Positions 38,271 to 47,066 of a DNA stretch of 64,000 nt are shown piece by piece. The position numbers and the translations under genes were made by a program. Source of the DNA: Arthrobacter sp. Hiyo8 (GTDB lineage Bacteria > Actinomycetota > Actinomycetes > Actinomycetales > Micrococcaceae); assembly GCA_001549895.1 (NCBI GenBank), contig AP014719.1:3472001-3536000 (forward strand), given 5' to 3'. Under the pieces are notes generated by a model. It worked only from the letters and a program-made list of their open reading frames with translations, made no database searches and had not been told where the DNA came from. Within the stretch, counting starts at the first letter, position 1. Each line of letters begins with the position of its first letter.

Positions 38271-40459
38271 ATGCCCGAAAACCTGAACGACCCGTTCGTC
38301 GCCGAGTCTGCTGAAGAAGCAGAGACCGCCGTCGAGATCGCCGAAACCGCACCCGCCGAAACCGCCGCACCCGCCGCTGAGTTCATCGAGGCTGCAGCGC
38401 CCGTTGAGGCCCCGGCCGAGGCACCCGCCGAGGCTTCCGCCAAGGCCCCGGCTGCGGTTCCGGCCGAATCGCCTGTCGAAGAAGAGGAAGAGGGCATCCG
38501 CTTCGTCGACCTCGGAATCGACCCCCGCGTCCTTGCGGCCCTGCAGGACGTCGGCTACGAGAAGCCGTCTCCGATCCAGGCAGCAACCATTCCGCTGCTG
38601 CTCGAAGGCCGCGACGTCGTCGGCCTCGCCCAGACCGGCACCGGTAAGACTGCAGCATTCGCAGTACCGGCACTGTCCCGCCTGGCCGAACTCCACGACC
38701 TGAACGGCCCGTCCCGCAAGACGCAGGCACTGGTCCTCGCTCCGACCCGCGAGCTTGCGCTCCAGGTTGCCGAGGCCTTCACCTCGTACGCCAAGCACAT
38801 CGATGACTTCACGGTTCTCCCCGTCTACGGTGGCTCCGCCTATGGCCCGCAGCTTGCTGGCCTTCGCCGCGGTGCACAGGTTGTTGTGGGTACCCCGGGC
38901 CGCGTTATCGACCACATCTCCAAGGGTTCCCTGGACCTGTCCGAGCTGCAGTACCTCGTCTTGGACGAAGCCGACGAAATGCTCCGCATGGGCTTCGCCG
39001 AGGACGTTGAGCAGATCTTCCAGCAGACCCCGGAAGACCGCCAGGTTGCGCTGTTCTCTGCCACGATGCCGGGCCAGATCCGCCGTATGTCCAAGCAGTA
39101 CCTGAACAACCCTGCCGAGATCTCGGTCAAGTCCAAGACCACCACCGGCGCCAACACCCGCCAGCGGTACCTGCAGGTCATGGGCCCGCACAAGCTCGAT
39201 GCCCTGACCCGCATCCTCGAGGTGGAAGAGTTCGACGGCGTTATCGCCTTCGTGCGCACCAAGATGGCTACCGAGGACCTGGCTGACAAGCTGAAGTCCC
39301 GCGGCTTCCAGGCCGCCGCCATCAACGGCGACATTCCGCAGCAGCAGCGCGAACGGACTGTCGACGCGCTGAAGGAAGGCCGCATCGACATCCTGGTCGC
39401 CACCGACGTCGCGGCCCGTGGCCTTGACGTTGAGCGCATCAGCCACGTGGTCAACTACGACATCCCGCACGACACCGAGTCCTACGTCCACCGAATCGGC
39501 CGTACCGGCCGTGCAGGCCGTAGCGGCGACGCCATCCTCTTCATGACGCCGCGGGAGAAGTACCTGCTGCGTTCGATCGAGAAGGCCACCCGCCAGCCGG
39601 TTGAGCAGATGCACCTGCCCACTGCCGAGACGGTCAACACCTTGCGCCTTGGCAAGTTCGCGGACAAGATCACGGAGACCCTCGAGTCCGAGGACGTTGC
39701 CGCGTTCCGCGACCTGATCTCTTCCTACGAAGAGGAGCACAACGTTCCGGCTTCGGAGATCGCAGCTGCACTGGCCGTCATGGCACAGGGCGGCCAGCCG
39801 CTCCTGGTCAAGGAACTGCCGGCTGCACCGGAATTCCAGAAGCGCGAGCGCTCCAAGGACGGCTTCGGTTCCCGTGGCCCGACCCGCGCCCTGACGGAGG
39901 GCAACGCCACCTACCGGATCGCCGTCGGACGCCGCCAGCGCGTCATGCCGGGTTCGATCGTTGGCGCCATTGCCAACGAAGGCGGCATCTCCTCGGCACA
40001 GATCGGCGGCATCGACATCCGCTCGGACCACTCCCTGGTGGAGCTCCCGGCGGACCTGAGCCCGAGCAGTTGCGTGCCCTGTCCCGCACCCGGATCGGCG
40101 GCGAGTTGATTCACCTCGAGCTGGACAACGGCCGCAAGCCGGCCTCTGACCGTGGCGGCGAGCGTGGCGGTTACTCCGGAGGCAGCCGCGGCGGCGACCG
40201 TGGTGGCTACTCCGGTGGTGACCGTGGCGGAAACTTCAAGGGCAACGGTGGCTTCAAGAAGGAGTTCCGTAAGACTGAAGGCGACCGTGGCGGCTACTCC
40301 GGTGGCGAGCGCTCTTCCGCTGATCGCGGCGGCCGTTCCTACAGCGAGCGCAGCAGCGCCGGTACCGGAACGGGCAGCTACGCCGACCGCGGCGCACGCA
40401 AGCCGCGCACTGGTGGCGACGCGGGCAACCGCGATTTCAACCGCAAGGGTAAGTGGTAA
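38271..40459 (+). CDS. deaD: DEAD-box ATP-dependent RNA helicase, DeaD/CsdA type (one frameshift)
   Basis: About 729 residues. An acidic Ala/Glu/Pro-rich N-terminal region (residues 1-75) is followed by the Q-motif (FVDLGIDPRVLAALQDVGYE), Walker A AQTGTGKTAA, motif Ia APTRELALQ, DEAD box VLDEADEML, motif III SATMP, and HRIGRTGRAGR. The RNA-binding DbpA-like domain lies near residues 540-610; one G is lost near 40062 (DLSPEQLRALSRTRIGG). The tail has repeated RGGYSGG units. It unwinds RNA in ribosome assembly and decay, especially in cold. Start 38271 is chosen over 38251 by family alignment. Confidence 0.93.
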
Positions 40460-40485
40460 ACAGGACTAGTTCCTGGGTTTCTCGT

Positions 40486-40513
40486 CAGAGGCCGGCTTTC
40501 GAGCCGGCCTCTG
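40486..40513 (+). terminator. Terminator after the RNA helicase gene
   Basis: CAGAGGCCGGC (40486-40496) pairs perfectly with GCCGGCCTCTG (40503-40513) around a TTTCGA loop, 26 bases after the deaD stop. A short GGCCGTTT tail follows. Confidence 0.8.
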
Positions 40514-40585
40514 GCCGTTTAACGGTGGCCCCACTTTAACGCCCGCCCAGGTTCCGCGCTTGCCCGGCTGTGGAAAGCTAGGTTC

Positions 40586-40945
40586 ATGGGATTCCTCGAT
40601 GGGTTGAAGAAGAACCTCGGCTTCGAGAAGGCCGAACACAAGCCGACTGGACGGCCGTCTGAGGCCCCACAGGAGGCCGCTGAAGCCTCAACGGGGGAGA
40701 CGGTCCAAAGCCCGGTTCCGGAGCCGTCAGTGGAGGCTCCCGTGGCGCCGGCCCGCACTGCCCGACGCCGGTGCTTCCGCCGCCAACGCGGGGCGGTCAC
40801 GGAAGTCGTAGTGGAGGCCGACGATACCCTCAGCGGCATCGCCTTGCAGTTCGGGGTTGACTTGGGTGCCCTGATCGCCGTGAACGCGGACACCGTGCCC
40901 AACCCGGACCACATCTACCCTGGCCAAGTGCTCCGACTGCCCTGA
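40586..40945 (+). CDS. LysM domain protein
   Basis: 119 residues. The C-terminal 45 residues are one LysM unit (EADDTLSGIALQFGVDLGAL, then NPDHIYPGQVLRLP). The N-terminal 75 residues are Pro/Glu-rich and disordered with no signal peptide. In the middle, a run of ARTARRRCFRRQRG is atypical; compensating one-base errors near 40765 and 40795 would give APDAGASAANAG, more like the flanks. Family members in actinobacteria are often cytoplasmic or surface-associated cell-wall proteins; the role is not known. Confidence 0.8.
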   Translation: MGFLDGLKKNLGFEKAEHKPTGRPSEAPQEAAEASTGETVQSPVPEPSVEAPVAPARTARRRCFRRQRGAVTEVVVEADDTLSGIALQFGVDLGALIAVNADTVPNPDHIYPGQVLRLP

Positions 40946-41063
40946 TTCGGACCCTTTCCTGCCCAAGAAAACGGGGCGGATGCAAATTGTGTCGGTGCCG
41001 TTTTTCCCTGTCCCGCAGCCGATTTGTGGCCTGAGAAATCGTCCGGTAGAGTATTTACTCGTT

Positions 41064-41134
41064 GCCCCCTAGCTCAGTGGTAGAGCGCGTTCTTGGTAAG
41101 AACGAGGTCACCGGATCGATTCCGGTGGGGGGCT
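41064..41134 (+). tRNA. tRNA-Thr (GGT)
   Basis: Acceptor GCCCCCT (41064-41070) pairs with GGGGGGC (41127-41133) with one G-U pair. The anticodon stem GTTCT/AGAAC encloses TTGGTAA (anticodon GGT); D-arm and GATTCGATTCC-type T-arm are present. CCA is not encoded. Confidence 0.93.
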
Positions 41135-41141
41135 CTGAATG

Positions 41142-41190
41142 AGGGCCTGTGTCAAGGCGGTTTTTGACCGGCTTGACGCAGGTTTTTCTC
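41142..41190 (+). terminator. Hairpin with T-run between tRNA-Thr and tRNA-Met
   Basis: CTGTGTCAAG pairs with CTTGACGCAG (one mismatch), followed by GTTTTTC. It separates the two tRNA genes, so tRNA-Met probably has its own promoter or reads through partially. Confidence 0.7.
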
Positions 41191-41196
41191 ATTCGT

Positions 41197-41270
41197 GGCG
41201 GTGTAGCTCAGTTGGTTAGAGCGCACGACTCATAATCGTGAGGTCGGGAGATCGAGCCTCCCCACCGCTA
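41197..41270 (+). tRNA. tRNA-Met (CAT), elongator type
   Basis: Acceptor GGCGGTG (41197-41203) pairs with CACCGCT; anticodon loop CTCATAA (CAT) closed by ACGA/TCGT; T-arm GGGAGATCGAGCCTCCC present. It reads as a non-initiator tRNA-Met. It is a possible integration site for the second mobile element, but no duplicated 3' end was found. Confidence 0.92.
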
Positions 41271-41278
41271 CAGTTTCC

Positions 41279-41318
41279 GCAGGCCAGAGGCGTTCCGCTT
41301 CTGGCCTGCTGCTGTTTT
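41279..41318 (+). terminator. Terminator after tRNA-Met
   Basis: GCAGGCCAGA (41279-41288) pairs perfectly with TCTGGCCTGC (41300-41309); GCTGTTTT follows. Confidence 0.8.
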
Positions 41319-41432
41319 AAGTACCTGATCCAACGGAAACCCAACGAATTGGATTGGGTCGGATCGCCTTGATGCACTTAAATGTCAGAGGGTTCCGGTT
41401 TAGTATCAAGTACCACGAGGAGGCGAAGCCTG

Positions 41433-41633
41433 ATGGCACCCACGATTGCTCTGACAAAACACCAACTGCAAAACCATCGCAAGGCGATCCTCAAGAGGCT
41501 CGGCGTCTCTCTGAAAGAGTTCACCGAGACGGTCCGCACCAGCACTCTAAGCGGGGCTGAATGGGAAGCAAAGGATCAGCTGGAGGAGATTTACTTCTTG
41601 CTCGGTGAACGTCCGCCATGGTCGGTTGAGTGA
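41433..41633 (+). CDS. Small HTH-like protein, first of an overlapping pair
   Basis: 66 residues. ATG at 41433 has an AGGAGG site nine bases upstream. The sequence (IALTKHQLQNHRKAILKRLG, SLKEFTETVRTSTLSGAEW) looks like a compact helical domain possibly binding DNA, ending EIYFLLGERPPWSVE. It overlaps the next gene by 29 bases. The small-upstream, larger-downstream arrangement next to an integrase resembles toxin-antitoxin or immunity pairs, but no known family was recognised. Confidence 0.6.
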   Translation: MAPTIALTKHQLQNHRKAILKRLGVSLKEFTETVRTSTLSGAEWEAKDQLEEIYFLLGERPPWSVE

Positions 41634-42327
41634 GCCAACGCTTGAACAGCGGTCAGCGCTGTTCGCGGCAGAAATTCAAGAGACTCTAGACGGTTCCCTC
41701 CCAGGGAGCCGTCTAGTTGTGTCTTATAAGGCCCCGTCCGGCGACAAGTTTGTCGTCCGTCTAGAAGACGAGAAAATGCCCCTGACTGTCGCCGGTAAGA
41801 CCGTGGCGCACCTCGGCTGCTCGATGGAACAGGAACTAGACAGAGCTGGGACGTACCTCAAGACTTGCGGATCAAAGATAACGCTCTGGTCGAAGATCGA
41901 CAGGACACCCCTGATCAGACTGGAATACGACGCAAGGATGAGAGGTGCCCCTATCTCGCACTGGCAGATCCACGCAGAGCGGGGCGCCATGAGCCACCTT
42001 CTGGGACGGGCTCACGCCGTCGATCCAAACAGAGTTAGCAGGCCGCATGAATTCAGCTCTCTTCATTTCCCGTTGGGTGGAGAGCGGTTCCGGCCATGCT
42101 TGGAGGACATGATCCAATTCCTCATCGAGGACTGCGGAATAGACTCCGTGTCCGGGTGGAGGAGTGCAGTTGAGTCAGGACGGGAAAAGTGGCGAAGGAT
42201 TCAACTTAGGTCAGTAGTTCGAGATTCACCCGAGGACGCCGCATCCGTGCTTCGGCACTTGGGTTACACCGTGGCCGGACCGAATCCGGCTGTGACGGAC
42301 CGACTCGAACCGTTCCGGAAATGGTAG
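41605..42327 (+). CDS. Hypothetical 240-residue partner protein beside the integrase
   Basis: Begins at GTG 41605 (or TTG 41626), overlapping the previous gene. It is a mixed alpha/beta protein: SRLVVSYKAPSGDKFVVRLE, then GKTVAHLGCSMEQELDRAGT, SKIDRTPLIRLEYDARMRG and an HWQIHAERGAMSHLL helix. No catalytic motif was recognised. Base use is slightly lower in GC than the flanking host genes. Its stop abuts the integrase stop (42327/42328), so the two genes converge with no spacer. Function unknown; accessory cargo is likely. Confidence 0.6.
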   Translation: MNVRHGRLSEPTLEQRSALFAAEIQETLDGSLPGSRLVVSYKAPSGDKFVVRLEDEKMPLTVAGKTVAHLGCSMEQELDRAGTYLKTCGSKITLWSKIDRTPLIRLEYDARMRGAPISHWQIHAERGAMSHLLGRAHAVDPNRVSRPHEFSSLHFPLGGERFRPCLEDMIQFLIEDCGIDSVSGWRSAVESGREKWRRIQLRSVVRDSPEDAASVLRHLGYTVAGPNPAVTDRLEPFRKW

Positions 42328-43511
42328 TCAGTGCACGATTTTGTCCAGAACGTCGGCGACTTCGGTATGAACAGCCTTTCGCCCCATATAGACATCTTGG
42401 GTCATGGATATTTGAGCGTGTCCGAGCTGGTCAGCGCCAACACGCGCTGAGAGACCCTGTGCGTCCAGCAGGGTCGCCATCGTCTTGCGGAAGGTGTGAG
42501 AGGTCACCCAGTCCAGCTTGAGGCAGCTGCGGACCGTGCGCCACTGTTTGTGCACCGCAGACGGATCCCGGAGCGTGCCGAGGGCGGACGGGAACACAAC
42601 ATCGTTGACGTTGCCCATTGCGGAGATTTGACGCCCCATGAGCATGGCGATGGCAAACTCCGGCAGAGGAAGCACTCGCTGGCCGGCTGCCGTCTTCGTG
42701 AAGCTCTCCCTGATCATGCCTTGTCCCGGAATGCGGTTGACCTTGCCTGTGATTGAGACCGTTTTTGCGGTGAAATCGATATCTTGCCAGCGGATGCCCA
42801 GCACTTCGGAGATGCGGGCGCCCGTTGCGGCGAACATCGTAACGACGTCGGTTAGGTCGGCCGCGGTGCAGTATTGGCTGAGCGTCTGCCGCGGGGTGAC
42901 CTTATTGGAGGGGTTCAGCACAATTTGGGAAGACCGCATGGCGTCCAGGATGCCGCGAAGTTCGTCAGCCGAGAGTGCACGTGCGGCTTTGGATTCCATT
43001 TTGATGGTGCCGACATCCCGAACAGGGTTAGTCGTAGCCGCTCCGAAGCGGACCGCGAGCCCAAACATGCCGCTAAGGATCACGCGGGCGGACTTGGCTA
43101 CAGAGGGTCCATGATTCGCCTTCAGCGACTTCACGAAACCGTCCAGACGCTGCGTGGTGATCTCCCGGATCCGGCAGCCGCCCAGGCCCTTGAGGACATA
43201 GGTGGACACGTATCTGTAGCGCTCCAGGGTACGGATCGCCCGGCCTTCCTCCAACAAGTGGGCTTCGTAAGCATCCCATAGGGCAGTCAGTCTGCTTTCC
43301 TGAGTCAGGTCTTCCATGGATGGTGCAGTACGCTCAGCCAGATGCGCTGCGAGCAGCCTTTCCGCTTCGGCGCCGGTGCGGCCGCCGCGTTCCACCAGCC
43401 GGGTGACGCCGTCCATGTCTCTGACTCGTGCCTTGGCCACCCAGCGGCCTTCGCGAGTTCTGTACGGTGGATCTTCCCCCAGGATCCGATCGGGAGCGGA
43501 GGTCTAGGCAT
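42328..43511 (-). CDS. int: Tyrosine integrase of the second element (one frameshift)
   Basis: About 393 residues. The N-terminus RPPLPIGSWGKIHRTELA is in another frame and joins WVAKARVRDMDGVTRLVERG after a lost base near 43443; this lead is typical of actinobacterial element integrases. Catalytic residues: Arg in TGARISEVLGIRW, HxxR in SHTFRKTMATLL, GH in LGHAQISM and Tyr in QDVYMGRK. Its coding end faces tRNA-Met but is 1.1 kb away, with two cargo genes between. Target site is not proven. It overlaps the next upstream gene by eight bases. Confidence 0.93.
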
Positions 43512-44340
43512 CTTTCGCTACTAAAGCAGTACGTCCGGCCAGAAAATCGCGGCTGAAAGTTTCGACCACAGCCCTCACGGACTCGGCCCTTTCGGGTGAA
43601 AGGTGTCTAATGAAATCTTCGAGGGGGTCGTTGGCGGACGCCTTGGGTTCATCTTGAAGATCGTGACTGAAAGTTTTGAACAGAGCCCTCATGGACTCGG
43701 CTCTTTCGGGTGGGAGGTGCTTGATAGAGTCTTCGAGGACGCCGGAGAAGGACGCCCAACTTTCGTCCGGGCGTCCTTGGCCGAGGTGGTCGAGGAGGTT
43801 GCGGAAGTAGTCCGAGGCCCATGCCTCTTTTGTGTCTTGTCGTTGACTCGGGATGAGACCAAGATCCCGCGCTTTTGCAATCCAGGCACCCGCTGTCCTG
43901 GCGGGGATCGCGAAGGTCTCCTGAACACTCTTGGTCGGTGGTGCCTGTACCGCGTGTGCCGTCCTATACACTTTCGCCACGGCTTCAAGGGAATGTCGCG
44001 TCGGGCCTGCGTCCCTTATGGCACGGGCCTCTTCGACTCCTATGAGTCCGAATGCTGGATCGCTCTCCGAATCCAGATCCGTTCCACGTCCGAGAGTGGT
44101 ACGGACGATAGTCGGCAGGGAGAAGTCCCTGAGCGCGATGCCGGTAACTGCAGGGCCGCCGGGTCTCTGCAGGACCGTGAAGCGGTGGACCTCGTACTTT
44201 TCCTCGATCAGCCGGCTGACCACCACCAGGTCGTATCCTGAGTGGTTCGTAATTCGCTGGGTCACTTCGTTCCATAGCTCGAGTCCGGGAAACAGTGTTG
44301 TCTTTCCGGCGGGCTTGTAGGGGATGGTTTCGCATTGCAT
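43504..44340 (-). CDS. Putative repressor/regulator with internal duplication
   Basis: 278 residues. The central segment PTKSVQETFAIPARTAGAWI then AKARDLGLIP is a good helix-turn-helix, preceded by a beta-rich N-terminal domain (YDLVVVSRLIEEKYEVHRFT). The C-terminal 80 residues contain a tandem duplication: LEDSIKHLPPERAESMRALF and, 40 residues on, LEDFIRHLSPERAESVRAVV. It is divergent from the excisionase-like genes, with inverted repeats between, the classic place for an element repressor. It also precedes the integrase in the same operon. The HTH is seen; repressor role is inferred. Confidence 0.6.
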   Translation of the reverse strand: MQCETIPYKPAGKTTLFPGLELWNEVTQRITNHSGYDLVVVSRLIEEKYEVHRFTVLQRPGGPAVTGIALRDFSLPTIVRTTLGRGTDLDSESDPAFGLIGVEEARAIRDAGPTRHSLEAVAKVYRTAHAVQAPPTKSVQETFAIPARTAGAWIAKARDLGLIPSQRQDTKEAWASDYFRNLLDHLGQGRPDESWASFSGVLEDSIKHLPPERAESMRALFKTFSHDLQDEPKASANDPLEDFIRHLSPERAESVRAVVETFSRDFLAGRTALVAKDA

Positions 44341-44468
44341 AGCACCTAGGCTACAAGAAAGCAGAGGTTTGCAAAAGTTAGTGGCAGATACTTGCAGATT
44401 TCTGCATGACGTGCTTCACTAATGGATGCCGAACTTTGCAGGCATCGGCAGGCGTGGATGAAGGAGCT
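44341..44468. promoter_or_regulatory. Divergent control region of the second element
   Basis: Contains the palindrome GCAGATTTCTGC (44394-44405) and a wider inverted repeat, TTAGTG (about 44379) with CACTAA (about 44417-44422). GC content is lower than in the coding flanks. These are candidate operators between the putative repressor (minus) and the HTH genes (plus). Confidence 0.5.
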
Positions 44469-44693
44469 ATGAAAATGCAAGGGAAGATTCTCGGAGTGCA
44501 GGCGGGCGATGACGAGCGGTTGCTATCGCCCAGGGAACTCGCGGATAGGTACTCGATTCCGGTGCAGACCGTCTACGTGTGGCGAATGAACAACAAGGGG
44601 CCACGTGGTTTCCAAGTCGGCCGCCACGTTCGCTACCGCCATTCGGAGGTCTTGGCTTGGGAGCAGTCGCAGTTGGACAAAGAACATGCCTAA
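44469..44693 (+). CDS. Excisionase/MerR-type HTH protein 1
   Basis: 74 residues from ATG 44469 after AAGGAG. LLSPRELADRYSIPVQTVYV is the HTH, followed by WRMNNKGPRGFQVGRHVRYR (wing) and HSEVLAWEQSQ. This is a standard HTH_17/AlpA-Xis fold. It overlaps the next gene by eight bases. Probably excisionase or transcription activator for the element. Confidence 0.78.
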   Translation: MKMQGKILGVQAGDDERLLSPRELADRYSIPVQTVYVWRMNNKGPRGFQVGRHVRYRHSEVLAWEQSQLDKEHA

Positions 44694-44985
44694 GCGCTGG
44701 CTGCGCCACAACGGCACTGGGCCGCGGTCGGCTAGGGTCGGCGGTCGTGTAGTGTTCCGCCTCGCCGACGTGATCGCGTGGGTAGACGCTCAGTTCGACG
44801 AAGCCGGCTTTGCGGGCATGAACCGGCCACGACGCGATGCGCACTGGGTAGCGAAGATGCGGATAGCTGAACTCACGGCCGCTGCGAGGGAGGCCGCGAT
44901 CCGATTGCTCGCAAAGGGTGGCGGTGAGCCGGAGGCCTTGGCGCTGCTGGACGAGGTCGGCGAGCACCCACGGGCGAAGCCATGA
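44686..44985 (+). CDS. Excisionase-like HTH protein 2
   Basis: 99 residues, starting MPKRWLRHNGTGPRSARVGG and RVVFRLADVIAWVDAQ, which matches the second half of an HTH_17 fold (wing and last helix). If a base were lost near the overlap, the first HTH protein and this one could form a single longer protein; as sequenced they are two overlapping frames. The C-terminal half is helical (RIAELTAAAREAAIRLLAKG). Its stop overlaps the next start. Confidence 0.6.
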   Translation: MPKRWLRHNGTGPRSARVGGRVVFRLADVIAWVDAQFDEAGFAGMNRPRRDAHWVAKMRIAELTAAAREAAIRLLAKGGGEPEALALLDEVGEHPRAKP

Positions 44986-45713
44986 GCTGGGCTAAATTCA
45001 GCGACGACTACGCCGACGATTGCTGGACACTTTCAGACGCGGCGTTCAGGCTTCATGCCGAAGGCATCATCTGGAGCAATCGAAAACTGCTCGATATGCG
45101 CATACCCAACGATGATCTGTGCAGGTTCAAACGACCGGAAGCCGTCCATGAGCTATTGGAAGCGGGCTTCTGGAGCGATCGCGGGACCCACTTCGAGATC
45201 CTTCATCACTCCGAGTACCAGCGGACCCGTGAAGCAGTGATAGCCACCCAGACCCGGAGCCGCACTAATGGTGCAAAAGGTGGCCGTCCGAAAAAGAGAG
45301 AAGTCTGGCAGGGCAACAAAACCCAGCAGGCAACCTCCACTGAAACCCGGCAGCTAACCCAGCCGGTTTCTGAGGTTTCTTCGACCACTGAACCGGAAAA
45401 TTCCAAGAACCGCGGAAACAAAGGCTCGGGAAACCCAGCAGCTAACCTCATAGCTAACCCAAAGGGACAGGAAGCCTTTAACAGGAGTAGTTCTTCCGAA
45501 GCTTCCCTTGAAACTGACTCATGGTCGGAGCCCTGTGCGTCACAGGGGTCCTTGTCTCCGATGCCGAGGGACCCGGAGGCGTTGCGGCGTCGGCAGAAGA
45601 TCGAAGAGAACGGCATCCGTTCCGTTGAGGAACTCATGAGTTTCCAGTCGATGACGCGGGCTCAGGCGGAAAAGATTTGGGCATCCGCTTATCCGGGTGG
45701 GGCGGTGGTCTAG
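44982..45713 (+). CDS. Replication initiation-like protein
   Basis: 243 residues. The N-terminal 90 residues form a winged-helix-like unit (WAKFSDDYADDCWTLSDAAF, LHAEGIIWSNRKLLDMRIP, AVHELLEAGFWSDRG), the pattern seen in phage and satellite replisome organisers. A Ser/Thr/Asn-rich linker follows (RTNGAKGGRPKKREVWQ and after). The C-terminal 45 residues (DPEALRRRQKIEENGI, MTRAQAEKIWASAYPGG) may bind helicase. Family inference from N-terminal pattern and position; intact. Confidence 0.65.
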   Translation: MSWAKFSDDYADDCWTLSDAAFRLHAEGIIWSNRKLLDMRIPNDDLCRFKRPEAVHELLEAGFWSDRGTHFEILHHSEYQRTREAVIATQTRSRTNGAKGGRPKKREVWQGNKTQQATSTETRQLTQPVSEVSSTTEPENSKNRGNKGSGNPAANLIANPKGQEAFNRSSSSEASLETDSWSEPCASQGSLSPMPRDPEALRRRQKIEENGIRSVEELMSFQSMTRAQAEKIWASAYPGGAVV

Positions 45714-46016
45714 GTGTTCGATCTGCCTTGCGTCACGGATGGTTGCACGGAGATCGCGTTGGATGGTGGGGATAAGTGCGTTGCCTGTCATGACCTGTAC
45801 GGCTTCCCGGATGGCTGGTCCCGATCCAGGGATGACGCATGGCTCGCCCGCAAGACTTGCACCGAAATCGCGTCGATTCCCTTGCCGCATCGGCCGGGGA
45901 CTTCCGGGGCGGTTGTCGGCCCCGGACCCATGCATGCTGCTGTTGGGGATGTGCCTCGGTCACAACGAATGAATACACCCGACCTATGGAAGCCCGGAAG
46001 GAAGCCCGACCTATGA
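45714..46016 (+). CDS. Zinc-finger-like small protein
   Basis: 100 residues from GTG 45714, immediately after the preceding stop. CVTDGCTEIALDGGDKCVAC is a probable zinc site with two Cys pairs. The C-terminal half (SIPLPHRPGTSGAVVGPGP) is low in structure and could be out of frame after a lost base. It ends in an ATGA overlap with the next gene. Function unknown. Confidence 0.5.
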   Translation: MFDLPCVTDGCTEIALDGGDKCVACHDLYGFPDGWSRSRDDAWLARKTCTEIASIPLPHRPGTSGAVVGPGPMHAAVGDVPRSQRMNTPDLWKPGRKPDL

Positions 46017-46602
46017 AAGCAAAGTGTTCTGCCCACCGTTCGAACGGTGAACCATGCCGGCGCCCGCCGATTGCCGGGGCACGGTCTGTGCGACTCATGG
46101 TGGATCCGCGGGCCATGTGAAGGCCGCGGCGGCGCGTCGGGTGCGGACGCAGGAGGTTGAGGCCGACACGCTGGCGGTCATTGCCGCGGAAGGGGTGGAA
46201 GGGGTGACCGATCCTTTGGAGGCTCTGGCGTTGTTGGCCTCAGAGGCTTTGGCCATGAAGTCGGCGCTCGCGGCACGGGTGAATGCGCTGTCGGATATCA
46301 CCACGACGTCGAAGCTGGGTGTAGAGGCCCTGAAGGTCGAGGTTCAGTTGTACGAGAGGGCGATGGATCGTGCAGGCCGGTTCCTGGACCTGCTTGCCAA
46401 GTCCGGGATTGAAGAGCGCCGGATGCTGATCACGGAGGCCCAGGCGCAATTGGTGTTCGAGGTCATGAACCGTGTGTTCAACGCCATCGGCCTGACTGCG
46501 GAGCAGCGGGCGCTACTGCCCACGGTTGTGCCGAGGGAACTGGAAAGAATGCAGTCACTACAGGTGAATGGAAAACAAGCCACCGGGCAACGGGTCAGAT
46601 AA
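46013..46602 (+). CDS. Terminase small subunit-like / HGG-type phage protein (one frameshift)
   Basis: About 196 residues. The N-terminus MKAKCSAHRSNGEPCRRPP joins, after a lost base near 46078, GTVCATHGGSAGHVKAAAA; the paired Cys and THGG motif is common at the start of actinobacterial phage and satellite packaging or regulatory proteins. The rest is helical (ALALLASEALAMKSALAARV, EVQLYERAMDRAGRFLDLLA, TEAQAQLVFEVMNRVF). Small terminase subunits fit in size and fold, and satellites often carry their own TerS to redirect packaging. That role is inferred. Confidence 0.55.
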
Positions 46603-46616
46603 CAGTGAGGACAGTC

Positions 46617-46825
46617 ATGGGTGAGGAAACGATAGTGGCTGGTCGGTTGGCGGCGGCCACCACGGCGCGTTGTTGGGCCTGATCGAATCTAGGGAGGCGA
46701 ATGTCTCCGAGGTCGACCGTGTCTACATCGCAGGGGCGCTGGGAGCGCTCGAAGCGTTGGGGCCGAGCGCCTCGCAGACGGTCCCGGCGCCGAATGCGGG
46801 TCAACTGTCCACCGATCTTCTATGA
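46617..46825 (+). CDS. Small hypothetical protein (one frameshift)
   Basis: Two frames join near 46660 to give about 69 residues: MGEETIVAGRLAAAT then HGALLGLIESREANVSEVDR and VYIAGALGALEALGPSASQT, ending NAGQLSTDLL at the TGA 46823-46825. As sequenced the first frame stops early, so this gene is easily overlooked. No family was recognised. It is the last gene of the element-2 plus-strand operon. Confidence 0.5.
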
Positions 46826-46830
46826 GGAAG

Positions 46831-46857
46831 GTAGAGCGGCGCCAGGAGCCGCTCTAC
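46831..46857 (+). terminator. Hairpin closing the element-2 operon
   Basis: GTAGAGCGGC (46831-46840) pairs perfectly with GCCGCTCTAC (46848-46857), seven-base loop, just after the TGA at 46825. The following 46858-47066 interval contains only a doubtful 56-codon ORF from ATG 46949. Confidence 0.65.
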
Positions 46858-47066
46858 GGTCCTCACGCGGCACGGGGTGCTAAACCACACCTAACACGGA
46901 CTGCGTGCCTGCCAGCGACCGATTTTTGAGCCAAAGAAGGGTAATCCCATGACCGCCACAATCACTCGACTCAACCGGAAGCCCAAAAGGAACACAACAA
47001 GAGAACGAACCGCCCCAACGACGCTCAATGGCGGGTTGAACCTGCGCACGTGGAAGAATGGTGCCT

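Larger units (their letters stand above)
41433..46825. mobile_element. Second, compact integrative element (boundaries approximate)
   Basis: Downstream of tRNA-Met lie a tyrosine integrase (minus), a putative repressor divergent from two excisionase-type HTH genes, a replication-initiation-like gene, a zinc-finger-like protein, a terminase-small-like protein and a small gene, all with short overlaps. No structural phage genes are present. The left limit may be at tRNA-Met or just after it, and the right limit could extend to about 47.3 kb or beyond 50 kb. I could not find a direct repeat of the tRNA-Met 3' end. It resembles a satellite or small integrative plasmid. Confidence 0.6.
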
